Positions 26,512-34,150 of a DNA stretch of 64,000 bases are shown here, piece by piece. The stretch is from the NCBI RefSeq assembly GCF_016862975.1, contig NZ_BONZ01000043.1:157902-221901 (forward strand), in the 5' to 3' direction. The translations under genes were made by a program, and so were the position numbers. The first letter of the stretch is position 1, and every line of letters begins with the position of its first letter. The DNA is from Rugosimonospora africana (lineage in GTDB: Bacteria; Actinomycetota; Actinomycetes; Mycobacteriales; Micromonosporaceae). Under the pieces are notes generated by a model that was given only the letters and a program-made list of their open reading frames with translations, was not told where the DNA came from and made no database searches.

Positions 26512-27531
26512 ATGCAACCCATGCCACTGGCGGCCAACACGCCGGACACGTTCTACCGCGGCGCGGGCCGGATCGGCCGGTTCCGCGGCTGGGCGGAGCC
26601 CGGCGGCGACGCGCACCCGGAGGACTGGATCGCCTCCACGACCGCGCGCTTCGGCGCTGATCGGTCTGGCATGAGCGCCCTGCCGGACGGCCGGCTGCTG
26701 GCCGACGCGATCGCCGAGGCGCCCGAGCAGTGGTTGGGTGCGACACACGTGGCCCGGTATGGTGCCGATCCCGCCGTCCTGGTGAAGCTGCTCGACGCCG
26801 GGCAGCGGTTGCCGGTGCACGTCCACCCCGACCGGCGGTTCGCCGGTACCCACCTGGCGTCCCCGTACGGCAAGACGGAGGCGTGGGTGATCCTGGAGGC
26901 GGCCCCGGAAGCGGTCGTGTACCTCGGCTTCCGCCGTGATGTCGACGCGGCGGAGCTGGCTGGCTGGGTGGACGCCCGGGACACCGGGGCGATGCTGGAC
27001 GCGGTCAACCGGGTACCCGTGCGCGCGGGCGACGCGGTGCTCGTTCCGGCTGGCCTGCCGCACGCGATCGGCGAGGGCGTGCTGCTGATGGAAGTCCAGG
27101 AGCCCACCGATTTCTCCGTACTGCTGGAGCAGGAGGGATTCCCGGTGGATCCGGCCAGCGCACTGCTGGGCCTGTCGAGCGACCTGGCGCTGGCCTGCGT
27201 GGACCGCACCGGCTGGGGCGCTGACCGGGTGGCGGCGCTGCGCGGCGACGGGCAGTCGCGGAGCCTGCGTCCGGGAGCGCGGCGCGTGTTCCCCGAGGCG
27301 GCCGACGAGTTCTTCGCCGCGGAACTCCTGCGCCCGGATCCGGTCAGCGTGCTCGACCCCGGGTTCTCGGTGGTGGTGGTCACCGCCGGGCACGGAGTCC
27401 TGGAACCGGAGTCCGGACCCGCGCAGGCGCTGCCGGTGACGGCGGGCGACACGCTCGTCGTCCCGTACGCGGCGGGCGCTCTCACCCTGCGGGGGGACGT
27501 GGCCGCGATCCGGGCTCGTCCGGCCGGATAG
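26512..27531 (+). CDS. Class I mannose-6-phosphate isomerase
   Basis: A 339-residue cupin enzyme interconverting mannose 6-phosphate and fructose 6-phosphate. The zinc and substrate motif LPVHVHPDRRFA is followed by GKTEAWVIL, and the second cupin histidine is in AGLPHAIGEGVLLMEVQEPTD. The C-terminal cupin-like domain ends VTAGDTLVVPYAAGALTLRG. The ATG at 26512 has GGGAGAG before it; a TTG three bases earlier is less likely. Mannose metabolism beside a cellulase suggests carbohydrate use, but no transporter is linked. Confidence 0.85.
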   Translation: MQPMPLAANTPDTFYRGAGRIGRFRGWAEPGGDAHPEDWIASTTARFGADRSGMSALPDGRLLADAIAEAPEQWLGATHVARYGADPAVLVKLLDAGQRLPVHVHPDRRFAGTHLASPYGKTEAWVILEAAPEAVVYLGFRRDVDAAELAGWVDARDTGAMLDAVNRVPVRAGDAVLVPAGLPHAIGEGVLLMEVQEPTDFSVLLEQEGFPVDPASALLGLSSDLALACVDRTGWGADRVAALRGDGQSRSLRPGARRVFPEAADEFFAAELLRPDPVSVLDPGFSVVVVTAGHGVLEPESGPAQALPVTAGDTLVVPYAAGALTLRGDVAAIRARPAG

Positions 27532-27706
27532 CCCGCGTCCTTCGCTTGCCTGGCGGTCTTCGCAGGCTCGGCGCTCTTCCTTTGCCGGGCGCTCTTCCCT
27601 GGCTCGGTGCTCGTCACCGGCCCGATGGAGACCGGTTTGGGTGAATTGGTGGCGATATCAACGCTTAGAAGGCGCTTTGCCATGCTCTGTGGCTAACGTT
27701 TTTCTC

Positions 27707-28627
27707 GTGAGCACACGGTGGACAACCCGGCGCCGGTACACGGCCGCCGTGGTCGCGATGGTGATGATGGGCGCGGTACTGATCGTCCTGGGCGTCGTCG
27801 GGATCGGCAGGAAGCATGACCGTGACACCGCGTCGCGCTCGACGCCCGATACCCAGTCCCGGGTGATCCACCCGGGGGCGGGCGAGCCGGTACCGGTGGT
27901 GCCGTCCGAGTCCACCAGCCCATCGCCGTCGGCCACGCCCTCGGTCCCGGCCGGCCCGCCGCTCCCGCCCGACCCTACCGGCCCGAACGGCGCGCTGACC
28001 GACACCGGCAACGGCAACGTCGCGCTCACCTTCGACGACGGCCCGAACCCGGACTGGACGATGCAGGTCCTCGCGCTGCTGCGCCAGTACCACATCCACG
28101 CGACGTTCTGCCTGATCGGCGAGCAGGTGCAGGAGTTCCCGGACCTGGTACGGGCCATCGTCGCCGACGGACACACCATCTGCAACCACTCGTGGGACCA
28201 CGACGAGCAGATGGCGGACAAGTCGGAGTCGTACATCCGCAGCGAGCTGCAGCGCACGACCGACGCCATCGAGGCGGCGGCGCCCGGCACGCCGGTCCGT
28301 TATTACCGCCAGCCCGGCGGCAACTGGTCGGACCAGATCGTCGAGATCGCCAAAGAGATGGGCATGACCTCGCTGGACTGGAGCGTCGACCCGCAGGACT
28401 GGACGGTACCGCCGGCGTCCACCATCGAGAGCACCGTGCAGAGCCAGACCACGAACGGGTCGATCGTGCTCATGCACGACGGCGGGGGTGACCGCAGCCA
28501 CACCATCACCGCGCTCGGGGTCCTGCTGCCCGACCTGGAGCAGCGCTTCCACCTGCAGCCGATGCCGACCGTCGCGCCCGCCCCGACCCCGGCCGCGTCC
28601 CAGTCGAGCAGCGCCGCACCCTACTGA
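27707..28627 (+). CDS. Membrane-anchored polysaccharide deacetylase (NodB domain)
   Basis: A 306-residue carbohydrate esterase 4. An N-terminal signal anchor (YTAAVVAMVMMGAVLIVLGVV) and a Ser/Pro spacer hold the catalytic domain outside the membrane. Motifs: VALTFDDGPNPDWT with the general base Asp, HTICNHSWDH with the metal-binding H-x3-H, RQPGGNWSD, and IVLMHDGGGDRSHT. It likely de-N-acetylates peptidoglycan or another wall sugar polymer. GTG at 27707 starts at the anchor. Its own promoter lies in the 175-bp gap, which also has four degenerate copies of GGCTCGGCGCTCTTCC. Confidence 0.9.
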   Translation: MSTRWTTRRRYTAAVVAMVMMGAVLIVLGVVGIGRKHDRDTASRSTPDTQSRVIHPGAGEPVPVVPSESTSPSPSATPSVPAGPPLPPDPTGPNGALTDTGNGNVALTFDDGPNPDWTMQVLALLRQYHIHATFCLIGEQVQEFPDLVRAIVADGHTICNHSWDHDEQMADKSESYIRSELQRTTDAIEAAAPGTPVRYYRQPGGNWSDQIVEIAKEMGMTSLDWSVDPQDWTVPPASTIESTVQSQTTNGSIVLMHDGGGDRSHTITALGVLLPDLEQRFHLQPMPTVAPAPTPAASQSSSAAPY

Positions 28628-28639
28628 TCCGGGCGGTCG

Positions 28640-28662
28640 GCACCGGTCCGTGCGGCCGGTGC
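28640..28662. terminator. Small hairpin after the deacetylase gene
   Basis: GCACCGG (28640-28646) pairs with CCGGTGC (28656-28662) over a 9-nt loop, 12 bp after the stop and before the convergent small gene. The stem is short. Confidence 0.4.
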
Positions 28663-28702
28663 TGATCCGTGCTTTCCGGCCAGCGGCTTTCGGCCAGCGA
28701 GC

Positions 28703-28837
28703 TCAGCGCTTGCCCTTGCCGCCCTTGCCGAACATCGCCCGGATCGCTGCGACCAGCAACAACAACCCGAGGACCACGCCGGTGAACTTCACGCCGGGCA
28801 GGTTCTGTGCGCTGTCGGCGACAACCAGGGCGACCAT
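28703..28837 (-). CDS. Small single-helix membrane protein
   Basis: A 44-residue peptide with one membrane helix (FTGVVLGLLLLVAAIRAMFG) and a basic tail (KGGKGKR). Short proteins of this form with the VVLG-x-LLLVAAIRAMFGK helix recur in actinomycetes as far as I recall, which supports coding. ATG at 28837 was chosen because it begins the family-like segment; upstream codons are unrelated. No clear ribosome-binding site. Function unknown. Confidence 0.55.
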   Translation of the reverse strand: MVALVVADSAQNLPGVKFTGVVLGLLLLVAAIRAMFGKGGKGKR

Positions 28838-28933
28838 GTACCGACTCTGACAGATGCCGTCCCCGGCGGGTAGCCACCACCCCCGGCGGGACACGGCGCG
28901 GTTGAACAGCGCCCCGGTTGGACCGTGCTCCCG

Positions 28934-28972
28934 CTCGGCGCGTCTGGCTCCGCGCCGCGACCCAGACCAGTC
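28934..28972. repeat. Dispersed intergenic inverted-repeat element, copy D
   Basis: This shortened reverse-oriented copy reads CTCGGCGCGTCTGGCTCCGC then GCCGCGACCCAGACCAGTC. It lies between the small membrane protein and arfB, 8 bp beyond the arfB stop. Confidence 0.6.
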
Positions 28973-28979
28973 AGTTTAG

Positions 28980-29423
28980 TTACTCGCCGGTCTCCCGCCG
29001 GAGGTGCTTGGTCTGGCTCCGGCGCTTCTTCGACGCGATCCGCCTTTCGACCGACGCCCGGGACGGCCGGGTGGCCCGCCGGGGCTTGGCCGGGGCCGCC
29101 ACCGCGTCGGCCAGCAGCGCCACCAACCGGGCCTCCGCGGCCCGCCGGTTCTGCAGCTGTGACCGGTGCTCCGAGGCGGTCACCACGATGGCGCCGTCCA
29201 CCAGCCGCGACTGCAGCCGCTGCAGCGCGCGCGTCTTGAGGTAGTCGGGTATGGAATCGGTACCGGCAAGATCGAAGCGCAGCTCGACCCGGGAGTCGGC
29301 GGTGTTCACCGACTGGCCTCCGGGCCCGCCCGAGCGGCTGAATCGCCAGGTCAGCTCGGTGCGGGGAATGGCGAGGGAGCCCGTCACCGGAAGAAGATCA
29401 GCCACCTCGTCAGCATGCCCCAT
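28980..29423 (-). CDS. arfB: Alternative ribosome-rescue factor ArfB (peptidyl-tRNA hydrolase)
   Basis: A 147-residue release-factor-like hydrolase that frees stalled ribosomes. The catalytic GGQ is in RSGGPGGQSVNTADSRVELR, preceded by IPRTELTWRFSR. The basic C-terminal tail (ASVERRIASKKRRSQTKHLRRE) is the part that enters the empty mRNA channel. The length is normal, and it is a single-gene unit. Confidence 0.93.
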   Translation of the reverse strand: MGHADEVADLLPVTGSLAIPRTELTWRFSRSGGPGGQSVNTADSRVELRFDLAGTDSIPDYLKTRALQRLQSRLVDGAIVVTASEHRSQLQNRRAAEARLVALLADAVAAPAKPRRATRPSRASVERRIASKKRRSQTKHLRRETGE

Positions 29424-29556
29424 CGGCTCGCGGGTCCGCGTCGCGACCAGGCATCTTGCCCCGGAACGCGACCGGAGCAGGCTACCCGCTCTTTCTCACA
29501 CAACTCTTAACCGGTACCGGCTTGCGGTCCGGGCGGTTTGCGGCAAGCTAATCCTG

Positions 29557-30831
29557 ATGCGAGCGCTCAGTCGACCGGCCGATGCCGTCGTTCCTGGTCA
29601 GAACCGGGACGCGGAGCCGGCCAAGGCCAGTCGACCACGGCCGGCCCGGCTGCCGCAGATCGACGTGATGCGCCTGCTCATCTGTGCCTCCGTGGTGGCC
29701 ACCCACGTGGTGTCCAACGCCAACCCGCTGGAGAGCGGGCCGGCCAACGCGGTGGTCAACGTCCTGCACTACACCCGGCAGGCGTTCTTCTTCATCAGTG
29801 CGCTCGTGCTGGTGCACGTGCACTGGGCCGACGTCCGGGCCGACGGGCGGGTGATCAGCTCGCCCGGCTCGCTGCGCAGGCGGGTCAGCGTGCTCGGCGT
29901 GCCGTACCTGGTGTGGAGCACGTTCTACGCGGTACTCGGGCTGATCACCGCGTACTCCTGGGGCGCGTTCAAGCAGTTGCCGTGGACCTGGTTCGTCGGG
30001 CTGCTGCAGGGCACCGACGGCTACCACATGTACTTCCTGCTGGTCAGCGTCGAATTCGCGCTGGTGTTCCCGTTCTTCCTGAAGTTGCTGCACGCCACCC
30101 GGCGCCACCACGTCGCGCTGCTGGTCGTGTCCGGTTCGATCGAGCTGGCCACCATGGCGCTGTTCCACTACGTGTACCAGCCGGACGGCTGGTGGCGGGC
30201 GTTCGTCGGCGAGTCCAGCCTGACCGCCTACCAGTTCTGGGTGATCCTCGGCGGCGTCGCCGCGGTGCACCTGGACGCCTTCCACGCGTGGGCGATGCGG
30301 CACAAGCTCCTGATCGGCTTCGCGATGGCCGGCGTGTGCCTCGCGGCGACCGGAATCTTTCTCGCCGAGGTGCAGGCCGGGGAGCTGCCCGAGTTCGCCG
30401 GACGCTCGCTCCAGCCGATCACGGTACCGCTCAGCCTCGCCGCGATCGGAGCCTTCTACCTGTTCTCGGTGTGGTTGGCCCGGCAGCGCTGGGCGGGGCG
30501 CCTGATCGTGTCCGGCACCTACCTGTCCTTCGGCATCTACCTGAGTCACCCGGCGATCCTCACCGGCCTGCTCTACCTGCAGAAACACCTGCCGCCGGCG
30601 GTGGCCCGGCACGCCGTGAGCGTCACGTTCACGATCTGTGTCCTGGACTTCGTGCTGGCGGTCGGGGCGGCGGCGGTGTTCAGCCGTACCCGGTGGAGCA
30701 AGGCGCTGATCGGGCGGTCGCGCCGCGCCCGGGCACGGCAGCGGGACGAGGTGCCGGCCGCCGCTTCCGCGGCTCCCGCCGTGTCGCCGGCTGTCTCGCC
30801 GGTCGCGTTGCAGGCCGAGTCGGTGGACTGA
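29557..30831 (+). CDS. Acyltransferase family (acyltransferase 3) membrane protein
   Basis: A 424-residue protein with about ten membrane helices. The catalytic His region is at the N-terminus (QIDVMRLLICASVVATHVVS), followed by RQAFFFISALVLVHVHW and SFGIYLSHPAILTGLLYL. It transfers acyl groups to sugars or other envelope molecules. ATG at 29557 precedes a basic disordered head of about 35 residues, and the C-terminus is Ala/Pro-rich. The start is supported by non-homology upstream, but no strong Shine-Dalgarno is seen. Confidence 0.85.
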   Translation: MRALSRPADAVVPGQNRDAEPAKASRPRPARLPQIDVMRLLICASVVATHVVSNANPLESGPANAVVNVLHYTRQAFFFISALVLVHVHWADVRADGRVISSPGSLRRRVSVLGVPYLVWSTFYAVLGLITAYSWGAFKQLPWTWFVGLLQGTDGYHMYFLLVSVEFALVFPFFLKLLHATRRHHVALLVVSGSIELATMALFHYVYQPDGWWRAFVGESSLTAYQFWVILGGVAAVHLDAFHAWAMRHKLLIGFAMAGVCLAATGIFLAEVQAGELPEFAGRSLQPITVPLSLAAIGAFYLFSVWLARQRWAGRLIVSGTYLSFGIYLSHPAILTGLLYLQKHLPPAVARHAVSVTFTICVLDFVLAVGAAAVFSRTRWSKALIGRSRRARARQRDEVPAAASAAPAVSPAVSPVALQAESVD

Positions 30832-30848
30832 GCCGGGCCCTACCGCGC

Positions 30849-31907
30849 TTATCGCGGCGTGGCCGGCAGTGGCGTCGCGGTCAGGAACCGTGCCGGCAGG
30901 AAACGGGCCCGCAGCGAGCGCGCCGGGGACCGGACCGGCCGCTGGCCGTCTCGCGGGGTGCCCGGCTGACCGTCCGGCTGCATGGTTGGCGGGGTGCCCG
31001 GCTGGGCGCTCGGCTGCGATCGCGACCGTAGCGGAGCCGGTCGCCGCCAGCGGCCGAACGGCTCTGGAGTGCCCGGTGACCCGGCCGGTACCAGTACCGC
31101 GTCCGGCGCGAGCAGGGCCCACAGCGCGACCGCGACGCTCGCACTGTCCGGCCGCTCCTCCGGCCGCTTGGCCATGCAGTCCCGGCAGATCTCGGCGAGC
31201 GCCCGGGGCAACTGCGGCACCAGCAGCACCGGGGTCGGGGCGACGTGGCGCAGCCGGGCGGCGGCCAGGTCGCCGTCCGGTCCCCGGCTCGGGTACGGCG
31301 AGCGTCCGGTGAGCATCTGGTAGAGCACGACGCCGAGCGCGTACACGTCGTCGGCGGGGGAGGTCGCGACGCTGGCCGTGCGGGTGGGCAGCGGCTCGGC
31401 GGCGCGGGCCATGGCGGAGATCGGCTCGACCGTGGTCGCCTCACCGAAATCGATGATCTTCACGCCGGTACGGGTCATCATGATGTTCGCTGGGGTCAGG
31501 TCGCGGTGCACCACGCCACGGCGGTGCGCGATCGCCAGCACGTCGGCGATGGTGGCGGCCACGCGCACCGCTTCCCGCCAGTGCATCGCGCCACCGGCGA
31601 GCTTGCCGGCCAGCACCGCGCCGGTCAACAGCTCCATGGCGACATACGGCACGCACCCGCCGTCGGGCAGCGGCGCGTCACCGAAGCCGTACACCTTCGG
31701 GACGCTGGGATGGCGCAGCCGCTGGGTGATCACGGCTTCCTGGTGCACCCGCATCCGGGCGCGAGGATCGCCGGCGAACGCCGGTGCGAGCAGCTTGACG
31801 GCGCTCTGCTTACCTCGATGTGTATCGATGGCCTGGTAGACCACGGAGACACCGCCGTAGCCGATCGGGCCAAGCAGTACGTACCGGCCGACGATGGCGG
31901 TACCCAT
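30849..31907 (-). CDS. Hanks-type serine/threonine protein kinase
   Basis: A 352-residue kinase. Nucleotide loop [23 protein letters not shown] lysine in [10 protein letters not shown], catalytic loop [16 protein letters not shown] (Thr replaces the usual Lys two residues after Asp), DFG in IIDFGEAT, and activation segment ending before [16 protein letters not shown]. The lysine of HRDLKPxN is therefore missing, though RDLT-type loops occur in active kinases of related groups. The C-terminal 90 residues are Pro/Arg-rich and there is no membrane helix. ATG 31907 is adopted; the frame stays open upstream through repeat DNA. Confidence 0.88.
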   Translation of the reverse strand: MGTAIVGRYVLLGPIGYGGVSVVYQAIDTHRGKQSAVKLLAPAFAGDPRARMRVHQEAVITQRLRHPSVPKVYGFGDAPLPDGGCVPYVAMELLTGAVLAGKLAGGAMHWREAVRVAATIADVLAIAHRRGVVHRDLTPANIMMTRTGVKIIDFGEATTVEPISAMARAAEPLPTRTASVATSPADDVYALGVVLYQMLTGRSPYPSRGPDGDLAAARLRHVAPTPVLLVPQLPRALAEICRDCMAKRPEERPDSASVAVALWALLAPDAVLVPAGSPGTPEPFGRWRRPAPLRSRSQPSAQPGTPPTMQPDGQPGTPRDGQRPVRSPARSLRARFLPARFLTATPLPATPR

Positions 31908-32275
31908 CCGCAACCAGGACACCGCGCCACTATTCCGCACCGCGATATCGCGTGACAAGACTCGGCGACTGGTCTGGGTCGTCCCGCGGCGCCAGGCGTG
32001 CCGAGCCAGCCGGTCGGCGACTGGTCTGGGTCGTCGCGCGGCGCCAGGCGCCCCGCGCCAGACGTGCCGAGCCAGACCGGTCGGAAGGCGCCGCGCGAAT
32101 CGGGGCGCGGAACAATCCGGGCCGAACCGTCCACAGTGGATGCCAGCCGGCCGGAGGCGTGACGATACCGCGCCGGCATTGTGGCGCGCCGGCCGGCTCT
32201 GATAGGACGGGAGTACGTTTCGCAGCACCGGACGTTCGCGGTCCCGCACGTTCGCAATCCCGGAGGGAGCCCGGC
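31908..32275. other. Divergent 368-bp region between kinase and dehydrogenase genes
   Basis: The left third is occupied by two copies of the dispersed element. The remainder should contain the promoters of both genes. I see no clear -10/-35 pair or operator. GGAGGGAG lies 6-7 nt before the dehydrogenase ATG. Confidence 0.4.
31966..32084. repeat. Dispersed intergenic inverted-repeat element, copies A1 and A2 in tandem
   Basis: Two direct copies: 31966-32016 and 32018-32084. Each starts CGACTGGTCTGGGTCG and ends GCCGAGCCAG(A)CCGGTCGG, with GCGGCGCCAGGCG in the middle. The end arms GGTCTGG and CCAGACC are complementary, so each could fold as a stem-loop. Confidence 0.7.
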
Positions 32276-33364
32276 ATGCCATCAGAGGTTCGTGCGGTGG
32301 TCGCCGCGGCCAAAGACGCCCCGGTCACGGTCGAGACCATCGTCGTACCCGATCCCGGACCCGGTGAGGCGCTGGTGAAGGTGCAGGCGTGCGGGGTCTG
32401 CCACACCGACCTGCACTACCGCGAGGGCGGGATCGGCGACGACTACCCGTACCTGCTGGGCCACGAGGCGGCCGGCGTCGTGGAGGCGGTCGGCGACGGC
32501 GTCACCGACGTGGCGCCCGGCGACTTCGTGGTGCTCAACTGGCGCGCGGTCTGCGGCCAGTGTCGCGCGTGCCGGCGCGGCCGGCCGTGGTACTGCTTCG
32601 CCACCCACAACGCGACGCAGAAGATGACGCTGACCGACGGCACGCCGCTGTCGCCCGCGCTGGGCATCGGCGCGTTCGCGTCCAAGACGCTGGTGGCGGC
32701 CGGCCAGTGCACGGTGGTTGACGCGGAGGCGCCGGCCACGGTCGCCGGCCTGCTCGGCTGCGGTGTCATGGCGGGTCTGGGCGCGGCCATCAACACCGGT
32801 GGCGTGGGGCGCGGGGACAGCGTGGCGGTGTTCGGCTGCGGCGGGGTCGGCGACGCGGCGATCGCCGGCGCGACCCTGGCCGGCGCCACCACCGTCATCG
32901 CCGTCGATGTGGACGACCGGAAGCTGACCTGGGCACGCGACTTCGGCGCGACCCACGTCATCAACTCCCGGGAGACCGAGCCGATCAAGGCGATCCGAGC
33001 GCTGACCGGTGGCAACGGCGTCGACGTGGCGATCGACGCGGTCGGCCTGCCGGAGGTGTTCCGCAGCGCGTTCTACGCCCGCGACCTGGCGGGCACGGTC
33101 GTGCTCGTCGGCGTGCCGCGCCCGGAGATGAAGCTCGAACTGCCGCTGCTCGACGTGTTCGGCCGGGGTGGCGCGCTCAAGTCGTCGTGGTACGGCGACT
33201 GCCTGCCCACCCGCGACTTCCCGACGCTGATCGCGCTGTTCCGCCAGGGGCGGTTGCCGCTGGACAAGTTCGTCAGCGAGACGATCGGGCTCGACGACGT
33301 GGAGGAGTCCTTCGCCCGGATGGGCCGGGGCGAGGTGCTGCGCAGCGTCGTGGTTCTCGACTGA
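32276..33364 (+). CDS. mscR: S-(hydroxymethyl)mycothiol dehydrogenase
   Basis: A 362-residue zinc-dependent, NAD-linked medium-chain dehydrogenase that oxidises the formaldehyde-mycothiol adduct. The catalytic zinc site is [13 protein letters not shown] and [11 protein letters not shown]. The structural zinc cysteines are in [15 protein letters not shown]. The Rossmann motif is [14 protein letters not shown]. The mycothiol-specific lineage is recognised by [20 protein letters not shown] and [22 protein letters not shown] precedes the ATG. The MBL-fold hydrolase gene often found next to mscR is absent. Confidence 0.92.
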   Translation: MPSEVRAVVAAAKDAPVTVETIVVPDPGPGEALVKVQACGVCHTDLHYREGGIGDDYPYLLGHEAAGVVEAVGDGVTDVAPGDFVVLNWRAVCGQCRACRRGRPWYCFATHNATQKMTLTDGTPLSPALGIGAFASKTLVAAGQCTVVDAEAPATVAGLLGCGVMAGLGAAINTGGVGRGDSVAVFGCGGVGDAAIAGATLAGATTVIAVDVDDRKLTWARDFGATHVINSRETEPIKAIRALTGGNGVDVAIDAVGLPEVFRSAFYARDLAGTVVLVGVPRPEMKLELPLLDVFGRGGALKSSWYGDCLPTRDFPTLIALFRQGRLPLDKFVSETIGLDDVEESFARMGRGEVLRSVVVLD

Positions 33365-33394
33365 CCGTCCACATGAGAGGGTGAACGGGGCCGG

Positions 33395-34150
33395 TCAGCT
33401 GAACAGCGTCTTGGGGCGCTCCTGCCGGACCCCGTCGAGGTCGATGTCCACCTTCTCGTTGTAGAAGCAGGCCAACCCGGCGATCTTCTGACTCTCCGGA
33501 AGCGGGGTCCGGTAGATCCAGACCAGGTCCTCGTACCGGCGCCCCTCGATCTCGATCGTCCAGTACGCGGCGGTTCCCTTGTACGGGCAGTGGCTCTGTG
33601 TGTCGGACGGGCGCAGCAGGTCGGTGCGGATGTCGCTGATCGGCAGGTAGTAGCGGGGCGGCAGCCCGGTCTCGAACAGGATCCGGGGGCTGTGTGAGTC
33701 GGCGAGCGTCACGCCGTCCACCGATACCGTCACGTGCCGGCCGCTGGCCAGGATGTCCACCCTGGTGTAGGGGTCGCGGGGGTGCGTGTAGACCGGCTCG
33801 TCCTCTTCCAGCCACTCGTGCATGGCGGCCCAGTCCAGCCGTACCGCGTTCCGCAGCTCTTCGATCGGCGAGTCGCGGTACCAGCGGGCCGCCCCGGCCG
33901 CCGTGCCGCGCTTGGTCACCACGTTCAGCACGTCGGCCTCGCCCCGGCTCGGCGAATGCTCGCTGGTGCCGGTGTCGCGCAGCTCGGCGAGGATGTCGCC
34001 GGAGGGGATGTAGTACGTGGGGTAGTAGGGAACCTCCCAGACCAGCAGCGGATGGCGGGTATCCGCGACGAGTTCCCCGTTCAGGTATGCCCGGACCCGC
34101 TTCTGGCTGGTCTCGACCCGTACCCGTCCCCGCGCCTTCGCCTCTGTCAT
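33395..34150 (-). CDS. Protein with two DUF427 domains
   Basis: A 251-residue protein with two DUF427 repeats, small beta-barrel domains of unknown function: residues about 10-100 (KRVRAYLNGELVADTRHPLL, YYIPSGDILAELRDTG) and 130-235 (HVTVSVDGVTLADSHSPRIL, YYLPISDIRTDLL, CPYKGTAAYWTIEIEGRRYE). The second has the family hallmark CPYKG-x-A; in the first the match is weaker. The ATG overlaps the histidine kinase stop (ATGA), making it the third gene of a two-component operon, an unusual place for the family. Confidence 0.87.
   Translation of the reverse strand: MTEAKARGRVRVETSQKRVRAYLNGELVADTRHPLLVWEVPYYPTYYIPSGDILAELRDTGTSEHSPSRGEADVLNVVTKRGTAAGAARWYRDSPIEELRNAVRLDWAAMHEWLEEDEPVYTHPRDPYTRVDILASGRHVTVSVDGVTLADSHSPRILFETGLPPRYYLPISDIRTDLLRPSDTQSHCPYKGTAAYWTIEIEGRRYEDLVWIYRTPLPESQKIAGLACFYNEKVDIDLDGVRQERPKTLFS

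Noticed and set aside
31966..32084. N-terminal extension of the 30849-31907 kinase through the repeat element
   Set aside because: The frame is open, but the translated extension is repeat DNA and arginine-rich; the kinase fold begins at [13 protein letters not shown].
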